64,000 nt of DNA from NCBI RefSeq assembly GCF_031932625.1, contig NZ_JAVSCK010000005.1:318481-382480 (forward strand). The letters are read 5' to 3'. The stretch is from Hwangdonia seohaensis (GTDB lineage Bacteria; Bacteroidota; Bacteroidia; Flavobacteriales; Flavobacteriaceae). Position numbers and translations under genes: made by a program. This document shows positions 52,795 to 61,920 of the stretch, one piece after another. The notes beneath the pieces were generated by a model. The model was not told the origin of the DNA. It made no database searches and saw only the letters and a list, made by a program, of their open reading frames with translations. Every line of letters starts with the position of its first letter. The first letter of the stretch is position 1.

Positions 52795-54897
52795 ATGAAA
52801 ATACTATATAGTGTGCTATTATGTGCGCTAATTTCAGCCATGTCTTATGGGCAAGAATTAAACGAAACCATAAGCGATACCACAAAACAAAAAATTAATA
52901 AACTAGACGAAGTTATTGTTACGGGAAACATTAAAAAAGACCCCATTTTAACAGTTGTTTCAAATAAATATGACGAAGCCATTGTACAGCCCAAAAATGT
53001 AGCCGATTTGTTTAATGACATTAATGGGTTTTCGGTTATAAAAAGAGGGAATTATGCCATAGACCCGTCGTTTAGGGCGGCGCAATACGAGCAGTTAAAT
53101 ATTCAGTACGATGGCGGCACCAAGGCCATGCATGCTTGCCCAAATAGAATGGACCCGATTACGACCCACATTATTCCCGAAGAAATCTCTAAAATTGAAA
53201 TAATAAAAGGCCCTTACACCGTGCGTTATGGCGCTACTTTTGGAGGCATTGTAAATTTGGTAACACAAAAACCAGATTATGAAGATTATGGTTTGCACGG
53301 AAAAGTGTCGGCAGGTTACGAAAGCAACGGGAATTCATTGGTAAACTTAGTGCATTTGCAATACATTCAAGAAAAATACGATGTTGTTGCCAACGCTGGT
53401 TACAGGGATTTTGGAAATTATGAAGATGGCAATGGTACCGAAATCCCTTCGTCTTTCAGAAGTACAGATTATGGTGTTAAAATGGGCTATAACTTTTCAG
53501 ACGACCAACGTTTTCAGGCACATTGGAGGCAATCTTTTGGTCGCGATGTGTTGCATGCCGCCTTACCCATGGACACCGATTATGATAATAGCAGCATTAT
53601 TTCTTTAGATTATAAACTGGATAATATCGGTGAAATAGCAAAAACGTTTACGGCTAAAGCCTATTACAGTTATGTTGATCATTTAATGACGAATACCAAT
53701 CGGCCTTCTTTTATGATGATGGAAGCTTCTTCAGTTGTTGACGCCACTACCATTGGAGGGAAATTAGAGCTAAACTGGAAACCTACCACAAAACTGAATG
53801 TATTTTCTGGTGTCGATGCCATGCATATTGCCAGAGATGGGGGCCGAACCAGATTGGTTAAAATGATGAACGGAAACCCTTTGCCAATGCCCATGACTTT
53901 TAACGATAAGGTTTGGCAAGATTCCTATATAACGGATTTGGGTCTGTTTACCGAAGCAAAGTATGCTTTTAATCCTAAAACGATATTTACGATTGGTGTG
54001 CGTTACGATAACGTAACATCGGATATTCAAAATCCGGAAGACGATTTTGCTGCCATGTACAACCTTGAAAAACGCACAGAACACAATGTTAGCGGAACAC
54101 TATCATTAAAAAACAGAGTGTCTGATAACTTTACTTTAGAAGCTGCTTATGGCAGAGGAATAAGGTCTGCCAACATGATAGAGCGTTTTATAAATCACTT
54201 TAGCGTTGGTCAAGATCCTTATGAATATGTAGGGAATCCTAATTTAAAGGCTGAAGTGAATAATCAATTTGAAATTGGATTTAAAGGAAAAGAACCTTTA
54301 AAAAACGGCTTTAATAACTTTAGCTACCAAACGTCTTTTTATTATTCGTTTTTTGAAAACTATAATGTTGGTATTGTAGATCCAACCATTACTCGAAAGT
54401 TTAATCCTATGGCCCAACCAAGGCATGTAAAAGTGTTTCAAAACTTGGATGAATCTTATAAAACCGGTTTTGAAGCTATGGCAAAACTGGACTTTTTAAA
54501 CGATTATTATTTTAAAACCGAAGTGGCCTATGTGTACGCCAAAAATAAGGATTTAGGCGAGTCGTTGCCTTTAACACCACCATTAAACACCAAATTGAGC
54601 GTTGGTTTTCAAAAAGAAAAATTTTGGGGAAACATACAGTACAATGTGGTTTCAAAACAAGAGCACATTTCAAATAGTTTTGGCGAAACAGAAACTGATG
54701 GCTATCAAACCATAGACCTTCGTTTTGGACTAAAACCAATTAAGAATGTTACCTTAGGTGTTGCAGTGATTAATGTTTTAGACGAAGCTTACAATAACCA
54801 TTTAAACTTCTCCTTTACCAATCAAGCAGATTTTGGAAGAACTCCAATTACCGAACCCGGACGTAATTTTTCTGCTTTTTTACAGTATAAATTTTAA
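52795..54897 (+). CDS. TonB-dependent receptor, OprC/NosA-like (copper)
   Basis: A 700-residue receptor with signal peptide (MKILYSVLLCALISAMSYGQ), TonB-box-like LDEVIVTG (37-44), plug (about 45-170) and barrel ending in QYKF. The plug carries MHACPNRMDPITTHIIPEEI, where C115 and M119 form the C-x3-M pair that binds Cu(I) in Pseudomonas OprC. This makes copper uptake the best guess for the substrate. The upstream small cysteine protein may be a partner. Confidence 0.88.
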   Translation: MKILYSVLLCALISAMSYGQELNETISDTTKQKINKLDEVIVTGNIKKDPILTVVSNKYDEAIVQPKNVADLFNDINGFSVIKRGNYAIDPSFRAAQYEQLNIQYDGGTKAMHACPNRMDPITTHIIPEEISKIEIIKGPYTVRYGATFGGIVNLVTQKPDYEDYGLHGKVSAGYESNGNSLVNLVHLQYIQEKYDVVANAGYRDFGNYEDGNGTEIPSSFRSTDYGVKMGYNFSDDQRFQAHWRQSFGRDVLHAALPMDTDYDNSSIISLDYKLDNIGEIAKTFTAKAYYSYVDHLMTNTNRPSFMMMEASSVVDATTIGGKLELNWKPTTKLNVFSGVDAMHIARDGGRTRLVKMMNGNPLPMPMTFNDKVWQDSYITDLGLFTEAKYAFNPKTIFTIGVRYDNVTSDIQNPEDDFAAMYNLEKRTEHNVSGTLSLKNRVSDNFTLEAAYGRGIRSANMIERFINHFSVGQDPYEYVGNPNLKAEVNNQFEIGFKGKEPLKNGFNNFSYQTSFYYSFFENYNVGIVDPTITRKFNPMAQPRHVKVFQNLDESYKTGFEAMAKLDFLNDYYFKTEVAYVYAKNKDLGESLPLTPPLNTKLSVGFQKEKFWGNIQYNVVSKQEHISNSFGETETDGYQTIDLRFGLKPIKNVTLGVAVINVLDEAYNNHLNFSFTNQADFGRTPITEPGRNFSAFLQYKF

Positions 54898-54914
54898 AAA
54901 TTACAGGTGTAATT

Positions 54915-54953
54915 AAAAAGAGCAGCATATTTAAAGTACGCTGCTCTTTTTAT
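54915..54953. terminator. Bidirectional terminator between the copper receptor and the methyltransferase
   Basis: Stem AAAAAGAGCAGC with its complement GCTGCTCTTTTT and a loop of about 14 bases; A and T runs on both sides serve two convergent genes. Confidence 0.75.
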
Positions 54954-54969
54954 ATTATAAATAGCAATG

Positions 54970-55557
54970 TTATTTTTTCTGTATATTAAAAAACAATTCT
55001 TTTCCCAATCTTGACTCGTGAGAATTGGTTGCTTCTTCCATCAAACGAATATGGAAATAAGGTTTAAAATACGCTAAATATTCTTCCTTATTCCCTCCAA
55101 AAGGCGGATGTGTTTTGTTTAAGGGCACATTAAAGAGTAATCCAATAATTTTTCCACCGATCTGTAATATTTCCGAAGCCTTTTCAGCATATAAAGCCCT
55201 AAGCTCAGGATTTATGGCACAGAAAAAAGTTTGTTCTATAATTAAATCGAAAGTCATGTCCAACTCAAAAAAATTATTTTGAATGAGATGCGATGAAGGA
55301 AACGAAGGCACCCGTTTTTTTAGATTACCAAGTGCTGTTTTAGAAACATCTACAACAAAAACATTTTTAAAACCTTTGGAATTGAGATATTCTGCTTCAT
55401 AGCCATGTCCACCACCCGGAATTAGAATCTTCAGTTCTTTTTCCTTGTGGGAAAGCTGGTCGATATAGGCTTTAATGGGAGGCGAAACTGTTCCTAAATC
55501 CCAACCAATATCATTTGTTTTATATTTATTGTCCCAAAACTCTTCTGATAAATCCAT
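54970..55557 (-). CDS. SAM-dependent methyltransferase, TPMT family
   Basis: A 195-residue methyltransferase of the thiopurine S-methyltransferase type: WDNKYKTNDIGWDLGTVSPP at the N-terminus (WdxrY-x-x-x-x-x-x-WdxG pattern), SAM loop LIPGGGHGYEAEYL and VVDVSKTALGNL. Family members methylate thiols, selenium or tellurium compounds and thiocyanate. The ATG overlaps the stop of the thioredoxin gene (TAATG), in line with a thiol-related role. Confidence 0.87.
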   Translation of the reverse strand: MDLSEEFWDNKYKTNDIGWDLGTVSPPIKAYIDQLSHKEKELKILIPGGGHGYEAEYLNSKGFKNVFVVDVSKTALGNLKKRVPSFPSSHLIQNNFFELDMTFDLIIEQTFFCAINPELRALYAEKASEILQIGGKIIGLLFNVPLNKTHPPFGGNKEEYLAYFKPYFHIRLMEEATNSHESRLGKELFFNIQKK

Positions 55558-55853
55558 TAACTATGTGAGGTTATCAAATTTATAATGTCTTCTTTTTGAA
55601 CCACACCAGATTGTCGCCACACTTGTTTTCCGTTTTTAAACAAAAGCAATGTTGGTACGCCTTTTACTTGATATTTAGCCGCTAAGGCTTGGTTTTTATC
55701 AACATCTATTTTAATGATAGACACACGGTCTCCCAAGTTTTCTTTTACTTGTTTTAAAATGGGATTCATCATTTTACAAGGGCCGCACCACGTTGCAAAA
55801 AAATCTACTAAAACGGGTTTGTCTTGATTTATTATGTCTGAAAATTTACTCAT
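55557..55853 (-). CDS. trxA: Thioredoxin
   Basis: A 98-residue thioredoxin with the active site ATWCGPCK (residues 20-27) and cis-proline motif KGVPTLLLF. No signal peptide, so it is cytoplasmic. It lies between the heme-domain lipoprotein (eleven bases before) and the methyltransferase (overlapping). This is probably a secondary thioredoxin dedicated to the operon, because housekeeping trxA is usually elsewhere; that cannot be checked here. Confidence 0.92.
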   Translation of the reverse strand: MSKFSDIINQDKPVLVDFFATWCGPCKMMNPILKQVKENLGDRVSIIKIDVDKNQALAAKYQVKGVPTLLLFKNGKQVWRQSGVVQKEDIINLITSHS

Positions 55854-55864
55854 ATTTACTTCAT

Positions 55865-56461
55865 TTATTTATCAAAAGTAATGCTCCAAATACCTCTAAC
55901 CTCATTAACGCCGTAACCTATGGCTTTGTCGTTAGGATATAATTTTTTTACTTTCTGTAAAGTTAGCATTTTTAAATCCTCCTGAGGTTTTCCATGGCAT
56001 TGTAAGCACATCGCATTGGTGGTAATCGGATAATATACTTGCACACGATCTTCCAATTCATCTACAATGGGTTTTGGTTCTATGTTGTTTTTTATATCTT
56101 TTTTAAAAGTTTCAATATAGGTTAATTCTTTGTTGTTTGCTTGATTGGCCTCGTTTCTGGGTTTATCTGAAACACGTTTAATGGTAGCGTTATGCACAAC
56201 AGCCATACTATCGGTTAAAGGATATGCTTTTTCATTGCAAAACGCTAAAGCCTCTATGGTTCCTTTTTTCTGTATGGTGCCCATTAGGTTTTTACCCAAT
56301 ACGGCTTTGGTGCTAAACGCATATTCTAAACCTTTTTCGTGATAGGCAATCGTATCAAAATTAGATTGGGCTTTTTCTACCGGAACATCTTTGGTTTTTT
56401 TAGAATTATTACAGCTAAAAGCCATGGCCAATATGAAGCATAATAAGATTGTTTTTTTCAT
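55865..56461 (-). CDS. DUF3365 (Tll0287-like) heme-domain lipoprotein
   Basis: A 198-residue lipoprotein (lipobox LAMAFSC) with a Tll0287-like periplasmic sensor fold and one c-type heme motif, CLQCH, near the C-terminal third (about 153-157). DUF3365 proteins can bind heme or act as redox sensors. First gene of the operon with thioredoxin and methyltransferase, which suggests periplasmic redox sensing or electron transfer. Confidence 0.85.
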   Translation of the reverse strand: MKKTILLCFILAMAFSCNNSKKTKDVPVEKAQSNFDTIAYHEKGLEYAFSTKAVLGKNLMGTIQKKGTIEALAFCNEKAYPLTDSMAVVHNATIKRVSDKPRNEANQANNKELTYIETFKKDIKNNIEPKPIVDELEDRVQVYYPITTNAMCLQCHGKPQEDLKMLTLQKVKKLYPNDKAIGYGVNEVRGIWSITFDK

Positions 56462-56649
56462 TTTATAAAGATTTAATTGGATGGTTTTTTCAAAATTACA
56501 TTCAAAATTACATAATCTGTTATATGATAAGTTGACTTATGTTACATATAAACGCAAGCTTGGAGGAACTTTATTAAAAAAACTTAAATGTGCCATGTAG
56601 AATTTAAATTTGGCTGAGTGATAAGCGACGGGTTTAAATAAGGCACACT

Positions 56650-57792
56650 TTAAATTTTACCATAAATAGGCGTTATAAATTCCCCATTTAAAAAGCTCTC
56701 GGTCTCTAATTGACTTTGGAGTACAACACCTTGAGGCTTTGTTTCCAACAGCCATTGAATGGCTTGTACCAATGGTGCTGCAGTAGTTGTTTGGATAGCT
56801 CGAAGCGTGTGTTTGCCAACCTGTTTGGGCTTAATAGCTTTAGCTATTTCGTGCCTACGCAAAACGCCATTTTTATCCTTGCCCTCTACAGCGGCATAGA
56901 GTATTATTTGGTCGTCCTCGATATGTGGAATTTGGTCTTGCATTATCTGTTGTAAATCGGCAATGGGATCTTTGGAGTTGGTTAAATTTTTTAATTGGTC
57001 TTTAACCCAAGCATAATGACCTGGGTGACGTAATGTTTTATAATCGAGGTTTTTAACTTTGCCCTCCAAGGCATCGGGTAAATCGGCAGCGCCTCCAGAG
57101 GTAAGGTCTTCTTCGTAGGTAATCCCGTTAATTATGATGCGAGCGCTTTCAGAGAGGGCAGGAAGGCTTGTTTTTTTATAATCTCGCAGAACGATGCTAT
57201 CTTTTAAATACTCAGTGGCAACCCCAACCGGACTCCAAGTAAAACCATAAAAATGAGGCGCAATGGCATGATTGGTAAGTGCTCCAACCTTAAACTCCAA
57301 AGTATCTACTTGCTCCACCAAATATTGCTTACAAAATTCTTGAAATAAATGGTTAGCCAATACATCAATATAGCCCGGAGCCAACCCCGTTTGTAAAACA
57401 AAACCGGTTTTGGCATTTTTGGCCATGGCCTTTATTTGGTATGTTTCGGCGACATATTCAGTAAGATTGGCATAATACAAGTTATTGCTTTTTGCAAGGG
57501 TAGCCATTTTAGGCGCTAAACTACCGGGTAAGCAGTCAAGTAGGGCATCTCCGTTGTTAAAAATGGCAGTTGCTTCATTAGAGATGTCCGAAGGATCTAA
57601 ATGAAAAGCTATTACCTTACACGGTTTCGTGGTGCCTTCCATAATCCATTTAGCAACGTTTTGTGCTTTGGAAAGCGTGCGATTTCCTATATAGATTGTT
57701 GGTGTTACTTTGCTCCATTCTGCCATAATAAGACCTGCGGCTTCTGCAATTCCGCCGGCCCCTGCAATAATAATGTTATAGTGCGTTTTCAT
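56650..57792 (-). CDS. Saccharopine dehydrogenase-like NAD(P)-binding oxidoreductase
   Basis: A 380-residue protein with Rossmann motif IIAGAGGIAEAAGL (about 6-19) and YIGNRTLSKAQ; I use the ATG at 57792 (MKTHYNIIIAG). The catalytic-domain region includes HFYGFTWSPVGVATEY. The family contains enzymes that form or cleave amino acid-carbonyl bonds in lysine and polyamine pathways; the substrate here is unknown. It is a single gene. Confidence 0.82.
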   Translation of the reverse strand: MKTHYNIIIAGAGGIAEAAGLIMAEWSKVTPTIYIGNRTLSKAQNVAKWIMEGTTKPCKVIAFHLDPSDISNEATAIFNNGDALLDCLPGSLAPKMATLAKSNNLYYANLTEYVAETYQIKAMAKNAKTGFVLQTGLAPGYIDVLANHLFQEFCKQYLVEQVDTLEFKVGALTNHAIAPHFYGFTWSPVGVATEYLKDSIVLRDYKKTSLPALSESARIIINGITYEEDLTSGGAADLPDALEGKVKNLDYKTLRHPGHYAWVKDQLKNLTNSKDPIADLQQIMQDQIPHIEDDQIILYAAVEGKDKNGVLRRHEIAKAIKPKQVGKHTLRAIQTTTAAPLVQAIQWLLETKPQGVVLQSQLETESFLNGEFITPIYGKI

Positions 57793-58039
57793 AATTAGAA
57801 GTAATAAATTGATGTACACTAATTTAAGGATAAATTACCACGTAATATTTAATATTAGTAGCGATTTAATATAAAATGAAGATATAAATTACTTTCATTT
57901 GTGTGGATAGCTTTGTGAATAATCAATTTATCATAAAAAAATGATGAACTATGGTTTGGATAGATTTTAAACAAAGGTGTAGTTTATTAATGGTGTTATA
58001 AATAAGTAATTTTACCAAACATAAGCAAATCAAAAAAAT

Positions 58040-58399
58040 ATGACAATACAACAACTACAAGGCACATACACTGTTATAGGAAACAATCAAGATGAAGAAG
58101 GCAATAACTATGAAGGGACATTAAAATTATCGCTCGATGAACATAATAGGATTACCGCAAAGTGGTTAATAAACAATAGTCAAGAGCAGTTTGGTACGGG
58201 TTTTTTTAAAAATAACATCTTGGTTATTAATTTTAATTATAAAGGCGACCAACAGATTGTTTATAAAGGTGTTGTTGTTTATAAATGCATTACAAAAGAT
58301 ATTTTAGACGGCTTTTGGTCAGAAAAACATGCTAATCCATTGTATCTGGGTGAAGAGCGTTGCTTAAGAGTTGGCGCACAAAAGGAGGTGGTTAATTAG
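58040..58399 (+). CDS. Small cytoplasmic protein, function unknown
   Basis: A 119-residue protein, mostly beta strands (GTYTVIGNNQDEEGNNYEGT, then LDEHNRITAKWLINNSQEQF). No signal peptide or motif. It ends with a stop that overlaps the stop of a decayed gene on the other strand. Some resemblance to FK506-like or lipocalin small beta proteins exists, but I cannot assign a family. Confidence 0.5.
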   Translation: MTIQQLQGTYTVIGNNQDEEGNNYEGTLKLSLDEHNRITAKWLINNSQEQFGTGFFKNNILVINFNYKGDQQIVYKGVVVYKCITKDILDGFWSEKHANPLYLGEERCLRVGAQKEVVN

Positions 58400-58795
58400 G
58401 GGTTGATATTTTGCAATACACTGCGTAGTATTTTCTGCACATCCAAATTGTCTTTCTGTGGAATTAAAAAGGCTTCCTATTCTTCTGCTGTACTAATCTG
58501 TTCTGTTTTATCGATAAAGCCGTAACCTAAATAAACACTGTTTTTAATTAAAACAAACGCCTCTTCTTCGTCATGTCTTCCTTTTTGTTTTAGCACCATG
58601 TCTTTTGTGTTTTCAATGGTATATGAAATGGCTGAGTTTACACGTAAATTATAAGAGTTTACTGTTTCGTTATCTGAACATACGCCTTTGCACGTGGTAA
58701 TTTTGTAATGTGAGCATTGCGAAACACCATCTTGTAAATGACAGAATTTAGGGGTGCAAGTAAAATTGAGCTTTAATTTTTTTATAGGTATTGTT
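58396..58795 (-). pseudogene. C-terminal remnant of an exonuclease/GIY-YIG (Cho-like) protein
   Basis: The minus strand reads KLKLNFTCTPKFCHLQDG, then CSHYKITTCKGVCSDNETVN, DEEEAFVLIKNSVYLGYGF and, after an in-frame stop at about 58476-58478, EAFLIPQKDNLDVQKILRS. The C-x-H...C-K-G-x-C pattern with ESYN-like, RVxxAI and E-R/E-E-A-FVLI is the C-terminal domain of flavobacterial DNA polymerase III epsilon/GIY-YIG fusion proteins. The 5' part is lost upstream of 58795 (a TAA is in frame there). So it is truncated and broken. Confidence 0.75.
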
Positions 58796-58979
58796 TATTA
58801 TTCTGAAATAGAGGAAAAAGTTTGGGTTTTTCTAAATTTAGCATAATAGTCTTAAACCATTACGTATTACATTATAATTAAAATTAACACTATGTGGAAC
58901 AAAGACAGTATTCTATTTTATAGTTAAAATTTCATCGTAGATTTTATGCAAACAAAAGAGTGAGTCGCTGACATAAAAA

Positions 58980-59010
58980 AAACGGTTTAGAGTGAACTAA
59001 ACCGTTTGTT
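58980..59010. terminator. Terminator-like hairpin
   Basis: AAACGGTTTAG-AGTGAA-CTAAACCGTTT with A residues before and TGTTTT after. It lies just before the tRNA remnant, so it may be the old terminator of that tRNA transcript. Confidence 0.55.
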
Positions 59011-59027
59011 TTGGGCACATGTTAGAA

Positions 59028-59072
59028 TTGTAGCGAGAGGGGGGCACGATCCCCCGACCTCCGGGTTATGAA
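59028..59072 (-). pseudogene. Truncated tRNA-fMet 3' half (former attachment site)
   Basis: The minus strand reads TTCATAACCCGGAGGTCGGG then GGATCGTGCCCCCC and TCTCGCTAC. It starts within the anticodon loop (CAT), holds the 3' strand of the anticodon stem (CCCGG), variable region (AGGTC), T arm and acceptor strand of an initiator-like tRNA. The 5' half is absent. T54 and A58 of the T loop are changed, so it is not a working gene. A 3' half beginning at the anticodon is what integrases leave when an island inserts into and later leaves a tRNA gene. Confidence 0.7.
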
Positions 59073-59572
59073 TTAAAATTGGATAAATTTAATAAGGTTA
59101 AAAAACTGAAAATCAGTGTTTTAAATTTTTTATATTCTAAGCCGTGTTCCAAAACGTGTTCAGTTTTGTGTTCACTTATGTTTATATGGTAAATATAGAA
59201 AAATAGAATGATAAATAACCTAATTATGATAGGCTAACATTAAAAATCTGTGGCTAACATTTTGAGATATCGGAAGGGTCTAAGTAACAGATGGATTACT
59301 TATATTGGTTTTTATTTTACCATGTTTTAAACACAAGAATATGAGCTTTACATAGTTCTTATCATTTTAGGGTATTTTTAAACAAAATGAGGAAATGTGG
59401 TGAGTAATGGTATTTCACGATGCCAAAGATAAAATGTCTAAACCTAAATGGACATCAATCTGGAACTTTCGATTTGAAACGCATTTTTCGCATTATACCC
59501 AACCTTAAGTATAAGAGCAGTAGTAGATTTAAAAACTACAACTTTTGAATACCAAGATACATTATTAAAAGC
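59073..59572. other. Gene-free stretch
   Basis: I see no ORF with coding character on either strand. The part next to the tRNA remnant (59130-59190) on the minus strand reads GTGAACACAAAACTGAACAC, a repetitive segment; in an integrated element the integrase gene would lie at this side, but none is left. The rest is AT-rich with no clear signal. Confidence 0.5.
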
Positions 59573-59606
59573 AAAACGGTTTGAATTAAAACCCAAACCG
59601 CTGTTA
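59573..59606 (-). terminator. Terminator of the iron-containing alcohol dehydrogenase operon
   Basis: CGGTTTG / CAAACCG stem of seven bases with a ten-base loop; on the minus strand it ends with TTTTGC. It lies 20 bases after the gene stop. Confidence 0.5.
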
Positions 59607-59625
59607 TTGCTATACATTTTTAAAG

Positions 59626-60786
59626 TTAGTAAGCCATTTTTACAATTTTTTTAACTTTTTCCGGTGATAATGACTGATGCTCTCCTAAACCTAACCAACC
59701 ACGATCTGTAAAACGTTTTGCGATTTCTTCAGCTGTTCCTTCGTAAACGTTAGTATAATCAGACAGTTTAGTGTCGATTCCCAAGGATTTGAAAAATCCG
59801 GTTGTTTTTTCGATAGCGGCATAGGCTTTATCGTCGATACTTCCTTCATTAATATTCCAGACGCGTTCACCGTATTGTGCTAATTTTTCTTTTTTAGCTT
59901 CAAAATTATATTTGTAATGACTTTCTGTAAGGATAGCTAATGTTCTTGCATGATCTATACCATATAAAGCCGTTAATTCGTGTCCCATGGCATGAATAGC
60001 CCAATCTGTAGGCACTCCTTTTTGAATTAATCCGTTTAATGCCATGGTACAACTCCACATAAAATTGGAAGCCGCTTTATAGTCAAACTCATCTTTGAGT
60101 ATAGTCGGTGCAATTTCAATCAAAGTTTGCAAAATGCTTTCTGCAAAACGATCTTGTAATTTTGCATCTACCGGATAGGTCATGTATTGTTCTAAAACGT
60201 GTGTAAAAGCATCGGCCAGACCATTTGCCAATTGACGTTGTGGAATTGATTTTACGACTTCAGGATCTAAAATTGAAAATTGCGGAAACAATCCAGGTCC
60301 ACCCATAGCAAGCTTTTCTTTGGTTTCTTTACGTGTAATTACAGCACCAGAATTCATTTCAGAGCCTGTTGCCGGCAATGTTAGCACAGTTCCAAAAGGC
60401 ATTCCTTTTTCGGTTCTAATGTTTTTGGATAAAATATCCCAAGGCGTGTCTCCATCGAATACTGCCGCTGCAGATAAAAATTTGGTTCCGTCAATTACAG
60501 AACCACCACCAACAGCTAATAAATGGGTGATATTTTTAGCTTTAATTACTTTTAAAGCCTCTATTAATATTTCATATTCTGGATTTGCAGGAATACCTCC
60601 AAACTCAGTTGTATCAACATTTGCTAATGCCGTTTTTACTTGGTCGTAAATGCCATTCTTTTTAATGCTACCTCCACCATAAAGCAATAATACTTTAGCA
60701 TTTGCTGGAATTTCTTCTTTTAGTTTCTCTATGGTGTCCTTTCCAAAAATAATTTTGGTAGGGTTGTTAAATTCAAAATTTTTCAT
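59626..60786 (-). CDS. Iron-containing alcohol dehydrogenase (YqhD/BDH-like)
   Basis: A 386-residue group III alcohol dehydrogenase. NAD(P) motif LLAVGGGSVIDGTKFL (about 88-103), and metal ligands in NGLADAFTHVLEQYM and HAMGHELTALYGIDHARTL. Like E. coli YqhD it should reduce short and reactive aldehydes with NADPH. It closes a five-gene operon with a TetR regulator and other redox enzymes, 36 bases after the nitroreductase gene. Confidence 0.92.
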   Translation of the reverse strand: MKNFEFNNPTKIIFGKDTIEKLKEEIPANAKVLLLYGGGSIKKNGIYDQVKTALANVDTTEFGGIPANPEYEILIEALKVIKAKNITHLLAVGGGSVIDGTKFLSAAAVFDGDTPWDILSKNIRTEKGMPFGTVLTLPATGSEMNSGAVITRKETKEKLAMGGPGLFPQFSILDPEVVKSIPQRQLANGLADAFTHVLEQYMTYPVDAKLQDRFAESILQTLIEIAPTILKDEFDYKAASNFMWSCTMALNGLIQKGVPTDWAIHAMGHELTALYGIDHARTLAILTESHYKYNFEAKKEKLAQYGERVWNINEGSIDDKAYAAIEKTTGFFKSLGIDTKLSDYTNVYEGTAEEIAKRFTDRGWLGLGEHQSLSPEKVKKIVKMAY

Positions 60787-60822
60787 CTTCTTACTTTGAT
60801 TAATTTATTTAAAGTGTACCGA

Positions 60823-61455
60823 TTATGCAATTACTGTTACTAAATCTTCTGTACTTTTTCTAACCTTGACTAGATTAACCAACCAATCGCTATCGGCATC
60901 TCGGTAACCAATGGGTAGCATGACTGCACTACGTAAACCTTTCGCTCTTAAGTCTAGTATTTCATCTAACTTATCAGCGTTAAAACCTTCTAGGGGCGTT
61001 GCATCTACACCTTCGTATGCAGCTGCTGTAATAGCTTGTGAAAATGCGATGTAAGCCTGTTTGGCAGCATGATTAAAGTTTACTTCTGCATCTTGTTGCG
61101 GATACATTTGTAATAACTTTTGACGGTAGTTTTCCCAACCTTCGTTTTTGAATCCTCTAATCTCGTTTGTTAAATCGAACATATAGTTAATTCTATCTTC
61201 CGTATAGGTGTCCCAAGCAGCAAAAACAAGTAGGTGGGAGCAGTCGGTTATTACAGATTGATTCCAAGCTATTGGTCTAATTTGTTCTTTAATTTTTTGA
61301 TTCGTAATTACAATTATTTCGAAAGGTTGTAAACCGCTTGATGTAGGCGCTAAACGAGCAGCTTCTATAATATTGTCAATTTTATTTTGAGATACTTTTT
61401 TGCCATTCATTGCTTTTGCGGCATATCTCCAGTTTAATTTGTCTAATAATTCCAT
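60823..61455 (-). CDS. Nitroreductase-family NAD(P)H-dependent oxidoreductase
   Basis: A 210-residue FMN enzyme of the NfsB group: WRYAAKAMNGKKVSQNKIDN, RLAPTSSGLQPFEIIVI, and DATPLEGFNADKLDE are the FMN- and substrate-binding segments of this family. It reduces quinones, nitro compounds or similar electrophiles. It shares the operon with a DoxX-like protein. Confidence 0.92.
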   Translation of the reverse strand: MELLDKLNWRYAAKAMNGKKVSQNKIDNIIEAARLAPTSSGLQPFEIIVITNQKIKEQIRPIAWNQSVITDCSHLLVFAAWDTYTEDRINYMFDLTNEIRGFKNEGWENYRQKLLQMYPQQDAEVNFNHAAKQAYIAFSQAITAAAYEGVDATPLEGFNADKLDEILDLRAKGLRSAVMLPIGYRDADSDWLVNLVKVRKSTEDLVTVIA

Positions 61456-61467
61456 TTTTTCAATTTT

Positions 61468-61914
61468 TTATTTATTACTATTCTTTTTCTTTGATATTAA
61501 ATATTTAAGTGCTCCTGTTGACCACAAAGCCCAGATAATTAAAACGGGTTGAAAAGCCAATCTTATTAACCTCTGATTATCTGTATTTAAGCCAAAAGAA
61601 TCTATTTCATTTACATATTGATTGATATTTCCAGGGAAAATGAGGACATAGAATATTGCCAATAAAATACCTGTGTTAATTTTTAATCTGCCTCCGTAAA
61701 TCATTAGTACCCCAAAAATAATTTCTACTACACCAGATGCTAACACGATGAAATCCATAAACGCTAAATCGGTTGTGATCCACGTAGGAACCTGTGCCTG
61801 AAACTCTGTCCTAAGGTACGTTAGATGTCCTATGCCTGCATAGAGCATAAAAACGCCTAACACAATTCTCATTATGTTTTGAATGGCACTTGTTTTATTA
61901 AAATATTTTTTCAT
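61468..61914 (-). CDS. DoxX-family membrane protein
   Basis: A 148-residue protein with four membrane helices and the start IMRIVLGVFMLYAGIGHLTY typical of DoxX/MauE-like proteins. It is placed between nitroreductase and NAD(P)-binding protein genes with gaps of six and twelve bases. DoxX proteins are linked to quinone or thiol redox chemistry in the membrane. Confidence 0.85.
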   Translation of the reverse strand: MKKYFNKTSAIQNIMRIVLGVFMLYAGIGHLTYLRTEFQAQVPTWITTDLAFMDFIVLASGVVEIIFGVLMIYGGRLKINTGILLAIFYVLIFPGNINQYVNEIDSFGLNTDNQRLIRLAFQPVLIIWALWSTGALKYLISKKKNSNK

Positions 61915-61920
61915 GAGGTG

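Noticed and set aside
59028..59150. A complete tRNA gene at this place
   Set aside because: The 5' half (acceptor, D arm and the 5' anticodon strand) is absent and the T loop has lost key bases.
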